A stretch of 64,000 bases of DNA from Prauserella flavalba. GTDB lineage: Bacteria; Actinomycetota; Actinomycetes; Mycobacteriales; Pseudonocardiaceae. The DNA is taken from assembly GCF_003202235.1 (NCBI RefSeq), contig NZ_MASU01000005.1, positions 682,001-746,000 on the forward strand, in the 5' to 3' direction. Shown here one piece after another: positions 8,659 through 16,821 of this stretch. The position numbers and the translations under genes are program-made. The notes under the pieces were generated by a model that saw only the letters and a list, made by a program, of their open reading frames with translations, was not told the origin of the DNA and ran no database searches. The number at the start of each line of letters is the position of its first letter. Positions within the stretch are counted from its first letter, which is position 1.

Positions 8659-9015
8659 ATGGGTTCCCCGCAGACACTGCGTGTCGCCGCGGCCGCGGAG
8701 GCGGGCTCGCTCGCCGTGCTCCTGCTCAACCTCGTCACCGTGCACTGGGAACCGGTGTCCTCCGTGACCGGCCCCGTGCACGGTTGCGCCTACCTGTTCG
8801 TGGTCGTCCTCGCGTTCCGGTCCGATCGGCGGGCCGCCACGCGCATCGCCTCGCTGGTGCCCGGGATCGGCGGCCTGCTCGTGCTCAGGACGGTGGAGCC
8901 GCGGTCTCGAAGACCAGCGGAACCTGCCTCGTCCCCCACTCCGCCCAGCGAGCCATCAGGATCTCGCCGCCCACGTGGAAGTCGGTGGTGCGTGCCAAGA
9001 GTTCCTCCAGCGTGA
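8659..9015 (+). CDS. DUF3817-like membrane protein with an extended tail
   Basis: 118 residues. The first 75 form two or three membrane helices (AAEAGSLAVLLLNLVTVHW; VHGCAYLFVVVLAF; SLVPGIGGLLVL) and resemble DUF3817. From about residue 78 the sequence turns low in complexity and rich in Arg, Pro and Ser, because the frame runs 131 nt into the 3' end of the P450 gene on the opposite strand. Related proteins usually stop soon after the last helix. So the tail is either a read-through extension or the result of a lost stop codon. Confidence 0.6.
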   Translation: MGSPQTLRVAAAAEAGSLAVLLLNLVTVHWEPVSSVTGPVHGCAYLFVVVLAFRSDRRAATRIASLVPGIGGLLVLRTVEPRSRRPAEPASSPTPPSEPSGSRRPRGSRWCVPRVPPA

Positions 9016-10099
9016 TCCGCAGCATCATCCGCGCCAGCGGGGCGCCAGGGCACGCGTGGATGCCGGCGCCGAACGGGATCGCCTCGCGGAGGTTCGGCCG
9101 GTCGAGCACGAAGTTCTCGCCGTCCTCGAACACGGTCTCGTCGCGGTTCGCTGAGGTATAGACCAGTGCGATGGGCTCGTCCTTGCGGATGAGCCGCCCG
9201 CCGATCACCACGTCGCGCGTGGCCGTGCGGGACATGCCGCGGTACGGCGTGTAGAGCCGCAGGTACTCGTCGACGGCGGCGGGGATCCGGTCCGGTGTGC
9301 CCCGCAGCAAGCGCTGGAGATCCTTGTGCTCGGCCAGATGCGCGAGCATCGTCCCGATGAAGACGCTCGGCGCGACCATGCCGGTGACGAGCAGCTGCCG
9401 GACGCAGCCGAGCACCATGTCGTCCGGCAACGGCTCGCCGCCGGGGCGGGCCGCGAGCAGAGCCGTGGTGAGGTCCTCGCCGGGATCGAGCGCCGCGTCA
9501 CGCCGATGCTCGATCACCTCGGCGGCGATGTCGTAGAGCAGCCGGCTGCTGCGCTTCACCTCCGCGTCGTCCACCACCTGGATGGCGCGCACGTACTCCG
9601 CGCTGATCTGCTCGATCCGCTCGGCCAGATGCAGTGGCAGATGGAAGAAGTCGGCGAAGACGTGTGCGGGGAACACGCGGGCGTAGTCGGCCGAGATGTC
9701 GGACTCGCCGCGGGCGACGAGCTCGCCGAGCAGGCGCGCGGCGTGCCCGCGCACGGCGGGCTCCAGCGCGGTCATCTTGCCCCTGGTGAAGAAGCGATTG
9801 ATGACGCGGCGGTAGTCGGTGTGCTCGGGTGGGTCGAGGTGCAGTGGCGGGCGGCGCCCGGTGAAGGCGAACTTGGGCACCACGTTCTGCACGCTGGTGG
9901 TGAACGTGTCGCTGTCGGACAGTACGGCGGTGACGTCGGCGTGCCGGAACAGCGCCCAGAATCCGCCGTAGGTCCGGCTGCGGGCCACCGGGCAACGCCC
10001 GCGCAGCTCGCGGTAGGTCTCGTGCGCGCTGGTGAAGGTCTCCTCGGCGAGCGGGTCGAAGTCGTGTTCGTCCGGCTGGGCTGGCCTTGGTGCGGTCAT
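8885..10099 (-). CDS. Cytochrome P450 with atypical I-helix
   Basis: 404 residues. The heme-binding loop is FGAGIHACPG with Cys350 as thiolate ligand, the K-helix ExxR is E278-R281, and the PPEHTDYRR segment near residue 90 is typical of bacterial P450s. The I-helix reads LLVTGMVAPSVFIG (about 236-249), so the usual acid-threonine pair for dioxygen activation is replaced by Val-Ala. The start is ATG 10099, overlapping the MFS stop as ATGA. Co-transcription with an MHS-family transporter beneath a PaaX-like regulator suggests oxidation of an imported small, possibly aromatic, acid. The redox partner is not in the window. Confidence 0.9.
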   Translation of the reverse strand: MTAPRPAQPDEHDFDPLAEETFTSAHETYRELRGRCPVARSRTYGGFWALFRHADVTAVLSDSDTFTTSVQNVVPKFAFTGRRPPLHLDPPEHTDYRRVINRFFTRGKMTALEPAVRGHAARLLGELVARGESDISADYARVFPAHVFADFFHLPLHLAERIEQISAEYVRAIQVVDDAEVKRSSRLLYDIAAEVIEHRRDAALDPGEDLTTALLAARPGGEPLPDDMVLGCVRQLLVTGMVAPSVFIGTMLAHLAEHKDLQRLLRGTPDRIPAAVDEYLRLYTPYRGMSRTATRDVVIGGRLIRKDEPIALVYTSANRDETVFEDGENFVLDRPNLREAIPFGAGIHACPGAPLARMMLRITLEELLARTTDFHVGGEILMARWAEWGTRQVPLVFETAAPPS

Positions 10100-11442
10100 G
10101 CGCTCACTTCCGTGGTCGGCTGGTGTGTTTCCGGTGCGGAGGCGGTGGTGCGGCGCAGCAGGCGTCTGCCGACCGTGCACGCGGTGACGGCGGCGGCCAC
10201 CAGCAGTGTCACGTACGCGGCCACGACCCACGAGGCTCCGCCCGCAGCCTCGACGAGAATCCCGGCGACAAGCGGGGTGGTACCACCGAGGATCGCGTCG
10301 CTGGTCTTGAAGCTGAAGCCGGCGCCGGTGACGCGGTCGGCGGGCGGGAAGAGCAGGACGTAGATCGGCACCGAGGAGATCACCATGCCGTTGACCGCGA
10401 TCTGACCGAGCGCGAGCGCGCCGATCACGACGGCGCTGCTGCCGCTGTCGAGTGCGGCGAACAGCACCCACGCGACCACGGCGAGCGCGACGGCGCTGCC
10501 TTGGTACAGCCGCGCCAGGCCGATGCGGTCGATACGCGACAGCAGCACGAGCGCGGCGGCGACGGCGATGATCTGGGCGGTGGTCATGAAGCCGAGCATC
10601 GCGGAGCGGTCGAGGCCGGCGTGGTTCACCGCGTAGGACAGCGTGTAGGTGTTGAGCAGGTAGATGCCGGTGACGGCGGCGCCGGCGAGGAAGAACACGA
10701 GCGTCATGGGCCTGCCGTTGTGGGTGAGCACGCGCCACAGGTCGTGCTTCGGGCGGACGCGGGTGGCGACCTCGGTGCGGAACACCGGCGACTCGTCCAC
10801 GCCCAGCCGGATCCACAGGCCCACGGCCACGAGCACGGCGCTCACCAGGAACGGCACGCGCCAGCCCCACGAGAGGAACGCCGCTTCCGAGAGACCCGCC
10901 GACAGGGGAAGCACCGTGAGCGCGCCGAGGATCGAGCCGATCGGTCCGCCGATGCCGACCATGCCGCCCCAGAAACCGCGCCGGTGCGCGGGGGCGTGCT
11001 CGACGGCGAGTGTCGCGGCGCCGCCCCATTCGCCTCCGACGGCGAGCCCCTGCGCGAGGCGCAGCACGGTCAGCAGGATCGGCGCGGCGACGCCGATAGC
11101 CGCGTACGTCGGCAGCAGGCCGATGCCGATGGTCGCGACGCCCATGAGGACGAGCGCGGAGACGACGACGGTGCGCCGGCCGAACCGGTCGCCGATGCGG
11201 CCGAAGAGCAGGCCTCCCAACGGTTTCGCGAGGAAGCCGACGGCGAACGTGGTGAACGCGGCGAGCGTGCCCGCGGTGGGGCTGAGCGAGGGGAAGAACA
11301 GTTCGTTGATCACGAGCGCCGACATCGTGCCGTAGATGCCGAACTCGTAGTTGGCCAGGCAGGCGCCCATCGGGCCGGCGAGCAGTGCTCGCAGGCCGGG
11401 GGAGCGCCGGGCGGGGTGATCGGGCGAGGTGGGTGTGGACAC
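10096..11442 (-). CDS. MHS-family metabolite:proton symporter (MFS)
   Basis: 448 residues with 12 predicted transmembrane helices. It has the MHS signatures GRIGDRFGRR between helices 2 and 3 and RLAQGLAVGGEWGGAATLAVEHAP around helix 4. The family (ShiA, ProP, KgtP, PcaT-like) imports organic acids, shikimate, betaine or aromatic acids with protons. The gene stops inside the P450 start codon, so the pair is translationally coupled. The P450 probably acts on the imported compound. A promoter with a dyad lies upstream at 11502-11530. Confidence 0.87.
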   Translation of the reverse strand: MSTPTSPDHPARRSPGLRALLAGPMGACLANYEFGIYGTMSALVINELFFPSLSPTAGTLAAFTTFAVGFLAKPLGGLLFGRIGDRFGRRTVVVSALVLMGVATIGIGLLPTYAAIGVAAPILLTVLRLAQGLAVGGEWGGAATLAVEHAPAHRRGFWGGMVGIGGPIGSILGALTVLPLSAGLSEAAFLSWGWRVPFLVSAVLVAVGLWIRLGVDESPVFRTEVATRVRPKHDLWRVLTHNGRPMTLVFFLAGAAVTGIYLLNTYTLSYAVNHAGLDRSAMLGFMTTAQIIAVAAALVLLSRIDRIGLARLYQGSAVALAVVAWVLFAALDSGSSAVVIGALALGQIAVNGMVISSVPIYVLLFPPADRVTGAGFSFKTSDAILGGTTPLVAGILVEAAGGASWVVAAYVTLLVAAAVTACTVGRRLLRRTTASAPETHQPTTEVSA

Positions 11443-11501
11443 GACTGCCTCCGCTGTGAGACGTCGGGTGACCGGCCGTGCGGGCCGGGCGGATGAGCGA
11501 A

Positions 11502-11530
11502 AGGCTACACAGGCATGTCCGAGAGGACAA
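11502..11530 (-). promoter_or_regulatory. Promoter of the MHS-P450 operon with a dyad over the -35 box
   Basis: On the minus strand TTGTCC (11530-11525) and TAGCCT (11507-11502) are separated by 17 nt, a good -35/-10 match for a housekeeping promoter. An inverted repeat TGTCC-N4-GGACA (11516-11529) covers the -35 box and the adjacent spacer, the expected place for a repressor. The PaaX-like regulator encoded just upstream is the likely ligand. Confidence 0.5.
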
Positions 11531-11541
11531 GAAGCAGTTGC

Positions 11542-12507
11542 CTATTGCTCGTCCAGGTGCCTGCCGATCGGTCCGGCCCAGCTCGGTGCTCCGTCGCTGG
11601 GCCAATCGGGCTGATCGGCGGGCTCGCCGCGCGCGATGTCGTCGCTCGTGCGGTACGCGGCGAGGCCGGCCAGGGCGGGGGCGTGCGGCGCGAGCAGCTG
11701 GCGGAAGCGCTGCTCGGCGATCGGCCCCAGCGTGTCGTAGATGTCGATGAAGCACTGCCGGGCCTCGCGCCGGGGCCAGTCGTCCGGCAGGAGCTCGCCG
11801 GGCAGGTCCGGGTCGAGGTCGGGGAACTGGCGCCACTCGGTCATGAGTAGCGTGCGCCCGATCAGCGCCTCGGCCGGGCCGACGGTCCCGGCGGCGACAC
11901 GGGCACGCAGTCCGGCGTGGCGGTCCAGAAAGGCCAGGTAGGACTCGCGAAGACTCTCGAGGTTCCACGCGCGCAGCGGGTGCCCGCGCTCCGGGGTGGC
12001 GGGGGCGAGCTCCGCGCGGGAGATGGTGGCGGCCTCGACGGCCAGCTCGGTGAGCACGTCGAGTGCGGCCGCGCCGGTGTCCCACGGGCAGACCCACACG
12101 CCGTCGTACAGGGGCGCGAACCCGAGCCAGCGCAGGCGGCTGCGCAGGGTGCGCCGGTTCTCGCGCTGCTCCTCCGGGATCGAGAACATCGCGAAGGTCC
12201 ACCTGCCGTCCCACTCGCGCTTCTCCGCGCCGAACTCCAGCAGGCGCCTCAGGTGGTTGACGATCAGCTCGTGGGTGCGGGCGGGCACGCCGTAGGCGGT
12301 GGTGCGGCCCGACTTCGACGCCACGATGAGCCCGCGGGCGGCCGCCCGCCGGATGGCGGCGCGCGCGGCGGTCTCGGTGAGCCCGAACTCGCGCAGCAGC
12401 CCGGCGAGCGCCGAGGACGGGAGGTGCTCGGGGCGCCAGAACCAGTAGTCGCCGAGCAGGGTGCCCAGCAGTCGTTGTGAATGCTGTGGCCCGGCGTCCC
12501 CGTTCAT
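11542..12507 (-). CDS. PaaX-family transcriptional regulator
   Basis: 321 residues. The N-terminal winged helix (LLGTLLGDYWFWRPEHLPSS; TAARAAIRRAAARGLIVASK) is followed by the PaaX central domain (WDGRWTFAMFSIPEEQRENR; LYDGVWVCPWD) and the C-terminal PaaX domain (WRQFPDLDPDLPGELLPDDW). PaaX proteins are GntR-related repressors released by acyl-CoA thioesters such as phenylacetyl-CoA. It is upstream of and co-directional with the MHS transporter and P450, which it probably represses. It is a paralogue of the protein encoded at 25953-26969. Confidence 0.85.
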   Translation of the reverse strand: MNGDAGPQHSQRLLGTLLGDYWFWRPEHLPSSALAGLLREFGLTETAARAAIRRAAARGLIVASKSGRTTAYGVPARTHELIVNHLRRLLEFGAEKREWDGRWTFAMFSIPEEQRENRRTLRSRLRWLGFAPLYDGVWVCPWDTGAAALDVLTELAVEAATISRAELAPATPERGHPLRAWNLESLRESYLAFLDRHAGLRARVAAGTVGPAEALIGRTLLMTEWRQFPDLDPDLPGELLPDDWPRREARQCFIDIYDTLGPIAEQRFRQLLAPHAPALAGLAAYRTSDDIARGEPADQPDWPSDGAPSWAGPIGRHLDEQ

Positions 12508-12656
12508 GCGCCGAGTCTAGGCGGCCGTCACCGCCGCCCAGATAGGAAACACAATGATTGACGGTCGCCACGAGAATAGTTCATCCTGTTGCGGGCGCTC
12601 GACGACTGAGCTTCCATCGGGCTCGGCGCCGCGCCAGGAGAGAGAGGCATTGTGCC

Positions 12657-13598
12657 GTGAAGCTGTCCCTCCGCATTCCGCTCGTCACCGCGCTCGCCAC
12701 CGTTTTGGTGGTCACCGCCGCGAGTGCGTTGTTCTCCCCACCGCAGCCTCGAACGTCCCCGGCCGCGCCGAGGACGGCGGCGATCGACACCTTCCACCCC
12801 GTCGTCCGGGAGCCCGCGCGGCACACCCGCGACCTCGCCGCCGAGTACACCGTGTACCGCCCAGCCGATCTCCGTGCCGTGCGGGGGAAGCTGCCGGTCG
12901 TCGTGTTCGGCAACGGCGCGTGCAGGCACACCAGCAACCACGTGCTCATCGGCACTCACATGCTGCTGGCCGCACACGGGTTCCTGGTGGTCTCGGTCGG
13001 CGGCTTCGACAACCCGACCTACGACGAGAACGGCACGCCCGTACCCGAGGTGCTGCTGGACGGCATCACGTGGGCCGAACGGGAGAACCGGCGCGCGGAC
13101 AGCCCGCTGCGGCACCGGATCGACACCGGCCGCGTCGCGGTCGCCGGCAACTCGTGCGGCGGGCTGGAGGCCCTCGTCGCGGGTGCCGATCCGCGGGTGA
13201 CGTCCGTGCTCTCCCTCAACAGCGGCTTCTTCGCCGACGGCCGGTACGGCTACGGCCGCGAGGAGCTGGCGAAGCTGCACACGCCGGTGCTGTTCCTCGA
13301 CGGCGGGCCCACCGATCAGGCGTACGAGAACACGATCGCCAACTACGACCTGGTGACCGTGCCCGCGGTGCGGGCGAGCAACCCGTCGGCGGGCCACAGT
13401 GGATTCTGGTACGGCGTGCGCGACGGCGACACCGACGCGACCATCCGCGAGGAGGCCGTCACCACGCTCGTGCAGTGGCTCGACCTCACCCTCAACGGCA
13501 ATCCCGACGCTCGTGCCTACTTCCTCGGCGATGCCTGCGGATTATGCGGCGTGCCCGGCTGGTCGGTCTCGGTGAAGAACTTCCGGACGGGGGAGTAG
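12657..13598 (+). CDS. Secreted alpha/beta hydrolase (first of three)
   Basis: 313 residues with a signal peptide (KLSLRIPLVTALATVLVVTAASA, about residues 2-24). The nucleophile elbow is GNSCGG near residue 164, LPVVVFGNGACRHTSNH looks like the oxyanion strand, and SAGHSGFW is the probable catalytic His. GTG 12657 was chosen because AGGAGAGAGAGG lies 9 nt upstream. It resembles secreted esterase/chlorophyllase-like hydrolases; the substrate is unknown. It is followed 3 nt later by a second hydrolase gene, and divergent to the PaaX gene. Confidence 0.75.
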   Translation: MKLSLRIPLVTALATVLVVTAASALFSPPQPRTSPAAPRTAAIDTFHPVVREPARHTRDLAAEYTVYRPADLRAVRGKLPVVVFGNGACRHTSNHVLIGTHMLLAAHGFLVVSVGGFDNPTYDENGTPVPEVLLDGITWAERENRRADSPLRHRIDTGRVAVAGNSCGGLEALVAGADPRVTSVLSLNSGFFADGRYGYGREELAKLHTPVLFLDGGPTDQAYENTIANYDLVTVPAVRASNPSAGHSGFWYGVRDGDTDATIREEAVTTLVQWLDLTLNGNPDARAYFLGDACGLCGVPGWSVSVKNFRTGE

Positions 13599-13601
13599 CC
13601 G

Positions 13602-14984
13602 ATGCGCGCAACGGTTCTCCGTCGCCTGACGACGGTGCTCGCCCTCGTGCTGGCGGCTACGGGAATGCCCTCGGCCGCGGCCGCCGAGCCCGCGCCGGGT
13701 TGCCTCGCGAGCACGGCGGCACGGCACCAGTGCGCCGAGGGCACCCTCGCCGACGGCACGCCCTACCGGTTCGTCCGGCCGGACCGGTGGAACGGCATCG
13801 TGCTGGTGGACCTCGACTTCGCGAGCAGGGCACCCGGTGACGCGCTCGCGGGACGCCTCGTCGACCTTGGCTACGCGGTCGGCGGCACCACCCGCACCGT
13901 CACCGGCTGGGAGATCGCCGCGGCGATCGACAACCAGGCCGCAGCGCTGGACCGGTTCGAGGCGGCGTTCGGCAAGGCCCGCTGGGCGATCGCGTCGGGA
14001 CGGTCCATGGGCGGCATGGTGTCGGCGGGCGTGGCCCAGGTGCATCCGGACCGCTTCGCCGCCGCGGTGCCGTTCTGCGGTGGTCTCGGCGGGGCCGTCG
14101 GGCAGTGGAACCAGAAGCTCGACACCGTCTTCACCCTCAAGACGTTGCTGTTCGCCGACACCGCCCTGCCGGTCACCGGCATTCCCGCCGACGTCGCCGG
14201 TGCGCAACGGGCGTGGCTCGGGGCGGTCGGCGAGGCCCAGCGGACGCCGGAGGGCAGGGCCCGCATCGCGCTCGCGGCCGCCATCGGCCAGCTGCCCGCG
14301 TGGGGGCTCACCGCTGAGGGCGAGCCGACTCCGCGACCGGATCCGCGCGATGCGGCCGCGTTGCAGGAGGGCATGTACCTCGCGCTGGCCGGGGGAGCGT
14401 TGCCGTACCTGGGCCAGGCGATGAGCAGCAGGCGCACCATCGAGCAGCTCACGGGCGGCAACCCGTCCTGGAACACCGGGGTGGACTACGCCCGCCAGCT
14501 CGCGCTCGCCGAGCCGGCGCACCGCCGCGCGGTCCGCGAGCTCTACGCCCGCGCCGGACTCGACCTCGGCGCCGATCTGCGTACGCTCGCCGGCGCACCC
14601 AGGATCCGGGCCGACCGCCACGCGGTGTCCACTGTGGAGCGGGGCATCGTGTTCGACGGCGACCTGCGGATCCCGGTGCTGACCGTGAACCCCATCGGGG
14701 ATCAGATCTCGACGGTGGCGCAGCAGCAGTCCTACGGCGCCGTGGTGCGCGAGAAGGGGAACGCGGCGCTGCTGCGGCAGACCTACCTGGCCACGGCCGG
14801 GCACTGCACGTTCACCACGGCCGAGCAGGAGGCCGCGATCACCGCGATGACCCACCGGCTGCGCACGGGTCACTGGGGCCCGACGAACGCCGAGGCGATG
14901 AACCGGCTGGCCCGGTCGGACCGCTACCTCGGCTACCGCCCGCCGGTCTTCAACCGTCCCTACTACGGCGAGGAGAACAGGTGA
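13602..14984 (+). CDS. Secreted alpha/beta hydrolase (second of three)
   Basis: 460 residues. An N-terminal signal peptide ends near AAAAEPAPG (about residue 28). The nucleophile motif is ASGRSMGGMVSAGVA (about residues 130-144), and AGHCTFTTAEQEAA near the C-terminus carries the likely catalytic His. FDGDLRIPVLTVNPIGDQIS contains the probable catalytic Asp strand. The fold is that of extended S9/tannase-like secreted hydrolases, but I cannot assign a substrate. The stop overlaps the next gene's GTG start (GTGA), so the three hydrolases are one operon. Confidence 0.75.
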   Translation: MRATVLRRLTTVLALVLAATGMPSAAAAEPAPGCLASTAARHQCAEGTLADGTPYRFVRPDRWNGIVLVDLDFASRAPGDALAGRLVDLGYAVGGTTRTVTGWEIAAAIDNQAAALDRFEAAFGKARWAIASGRSMGGMVSAGVAQVHPDRFAAAVPFCGGLGGAVGQWNQKLDTVFTLKTLLFADTALPVTGIPADVAGAQRAWLGAVGEAQRTPEGRARIALAAAIGQLPAWGLTAEGEPTPRPDPRDAAALQEGMYLALAGGALPYLGQAMSSRRTIEQLTGGNPSWNTGVDYARQLALAEPAHRRAVRELYARAGLDLGADLRTLAGAPRIRADRHAVSTVERGIVFDGDLRIPVLTVNPIGDQISTVAQQQSYGAVVREKGNAALLRQTYLATAGHCTFTTAEQEAAITAMTHRLRTGHWGPTNAEAMNRLARSDRYLGYRPPVFNRPYYGEENR

Positions 14985-16747
14985 GAGCGCTCTGGCGAGC
15001 CACGCTCGCGACGTTGTTGCTGATCGCCACGGCGGCCCCGGCCGCCGTGGCCGAACCGGAGCCGCGCGTGTCGCGGCCCGGTGAGTACTCGGGCTACGCG
15101 GAAGCCCGCTACGACGAGTGGGTGCGTACCTCGCAGTACGTGCCGATGCGCGACGGCACGCGGCTCGCCGTCGACCTCTACCGGCCCGCCGTCGACGGAC
15201 GTGCGGTGGACACGCCGTACCCCGTGGTGTGGGAGCACCAGCTGAGCCGTGCGTCCCGCGCGGAGGACGGTTCGGTGAGCCTGCGCGGGGTGACCAGCGG
15301 GATGGCGGAGCTGACCCGCTACGGCTACGTGGTGGCCTTCGTCGACCGGCGCGGCAACGGCGCGTCCTTCGGCACGATGAAGGGCTACCACTCGCGCACC
15401 GAGGCGGCCGACGCCTACGACGTGATGGATTGGCTGGCGACGCAACCGTGGAGCGACGGGCGGATCGGGGTGTTCGGCTGCTCCAACACCGGCGAGGCGG
15501 CGATGCACGCGGCGACGGCCGGTTCGCCACACCTGAAGGCCGTCTTCGCGGGCAACTACTCCTTCCACAAGTACGACGGCTTCGAGCGGGGCGGCATCCG
15601 CGCCAACTGGGGCGTGGGTCCGAACCGGACGCTCAAGGAGGACCTGCGCAACCTCCCGGTCGACGCCGATCCGAATGGCGAGCTGCTGTACCAGGCAGCA
15701 CTGCAGCACCGGGACAACACCGTGTTGCGGGACATGTGGCGGGAGGCTCCGTTCCGGGACAGCCACGTCGAGTCGGTGGGCACGCGGCCGTGGCTCGACT
15801 ACAGCGTCGCCACCTACGCCGAGCAGATCGAGCGCTCCGGTGTGCCGATCTACAGCTACGACGGCTGGGACGACGACTTCCGCAAGGAGATCCTCGTGAG
15901 CGCGGCGTCGCTGTCCAACCCCCACAAGGTGCTCATCGGTCCCTGGCCGCACTGTGGCCACGACGGCTTCGACCTGGTGGCGGAGCGGCACCGGTTCTTC
16001 GACTACTGGCTCAAGGGCATCGACAACGGGATCATGGCGGAACCGCCGGTGCACTACTACACGGTTTCCGGTGAGTCCGGCCGGTGGCGCTCCGCGGAGT
16101 CGTGGCCGCCGAAGCAGCGCGCGGTGCGGTACTACCTCGCGGACGGTCCCACGGGCACTGTCGGCTCGGTGAACGACGGCGGGCTCACCACGCGGCCTCC
16201 GCACGGCGGCGCCGACGACTACCGCGTCGACTACTCGGTGAGCTGCCCGGAGCCGGTCGGGCTGAACCAGACGTGCCCGCAGGACGAGAAGGGCCTCACC
16301 TACACGAGCGCACCGCTGGCGAGGGACACCGAGCTCACCGGTCATCCGGTGGTGTCGCTGCGGTTGTCGTCGACGGCGGCGGACGGCAACGTCTTCGCCT
16401 ACCTCGAATCCGTCGCCCCGGACGGCAGCGTGCGCATCCTGACCGACGGCAGGCTCCGGCTGTCACTGCGGGACACGGCGAAGGCGCCCTACGACGTGCT
16501 GGGCACGCCGTGGCACCGCGGGTTCGAGCGCGACGCCGAGCCGATGCGGCCGGGCAGGGCGGAACGGGTGTCCTTCGACCTGTTGCCGGTGTCCACGGTG
16601 GTCCCGGCGGGGCACCGCCTGCGGGTGACGGTCACCGGCGCCGACGTGCGGGAGAGCAACCGCCAGGAGCACAACCCGGCACCCGTCTACACCGTCCACC
16701 GCACGCCGGGCGCATTCTCGTCGATCGACCTCCCCATCGCGCGCTGA
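14981..16747 (+). CDS. Secreted CocE/NonD-family (X-Pro dipeptidyl-peptidase-like) hydrolase
   Basis: 588 residues with a signal peptide (about 1-24). The S15/CocE domain has YVPMRDGTRLAVDLYRPA, the VDRRGNGASFG oxyanion region, nucleophile GCSNTGEAA (usually GxSYxG), a DGWDD acid motif and IGPWPHCGHDGFD carrying the His. A C-terminal jelly-roll domain (about 370-588) is typical of CocE and X-Pro peptidases. Members cleave esters or proline-containing peptides. The gene is coupled by GTGA to the previous hydrolase and ends at a strong hairpin. Confidence 0.82.
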   Translation: MRALWRATLATLLLIATAAPAAVAEPEPRVSRPGEYSGYAEARYDEWVRTSQYVPMRDGTRLAVDLYRPAVDGRAVDTPYPVVWEHQLSRASRAEDGSVSLRGVTSGMAELTRYGYVVAFVDRRGNGASFGTMKGYHSRTEAADAYDVMDWLATQPWSDGRIGVFGCSNTGEAAMHAATAGSPHLKAVFAGNYSFHKYDGFERGGIRANWGVGPNRTLKEDLRNLPVDADPNGELLYQAALQHRDNTVLRDMWREAPFRDSHVESVGTRPWLDYSVATYAEQIERSGVPIYSYDGWDDDFRKEILVSAASLSNPHKVLIGPWPHCGHDGFDLVAERHRFFDYWLKGIDNGIMAEPPVHYYTVSGESGRWRSAESWPPKQRAVRYYLADGPTGTVGSVNDGGLTTRPPHGGADDYRVDYSVSCPEPVGLNQTCPQDEKGLTYTSAPLARDTELTGHPVVSLRLSSTAADGNVFAYLESVAPDGSVRILTDGRLRLSLRDTAKAPYDVLGTPWHRGFERDAEPMRPGRAERVSFDLLPVSTVVPAGHRLRVTVTGADVRESNRQEHNPAPVYTVHRTPGAFSSIDLPIAR

Positions 16748-16754
16748 CAACCGT

Positions 16755-16805
16755 CCCCCAAGGCCACCTTTGTTGCGTTCAACGCAACAAAGGTGGCCTT
16801 GGGGG
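16755..16805. terminator. Bidirectional hairpin with GCGTTCAACGC centre
   Basis: Two perfect 25-nt arms (16755-16779 and 16781-16805) surround one central base. The arms start CCCCCAAGGCCACC and meet at GTTCAAC. It fills the gap between convergent genes ending at 16747 and 16822, so it probably terminates both. No T-run follows, as is common in actinomycetes. Two other copies of this design occur at 42531-42583 and 55885-55933. Confidence 0.75.
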
Positions 16806-16821
16806 CGGTGACGTGCCCCCT

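Noticed and set aside
8885-12571. A 1228-codon minus-strand open frame spanning P450, MHS and PaaX genes
   Set aside because: Only the part from 10099 downward has P450 motifs. The rest is the wrong frame of the MHS transporter and PaaX-like genes, low in complexity and Arg/Pro-rich.
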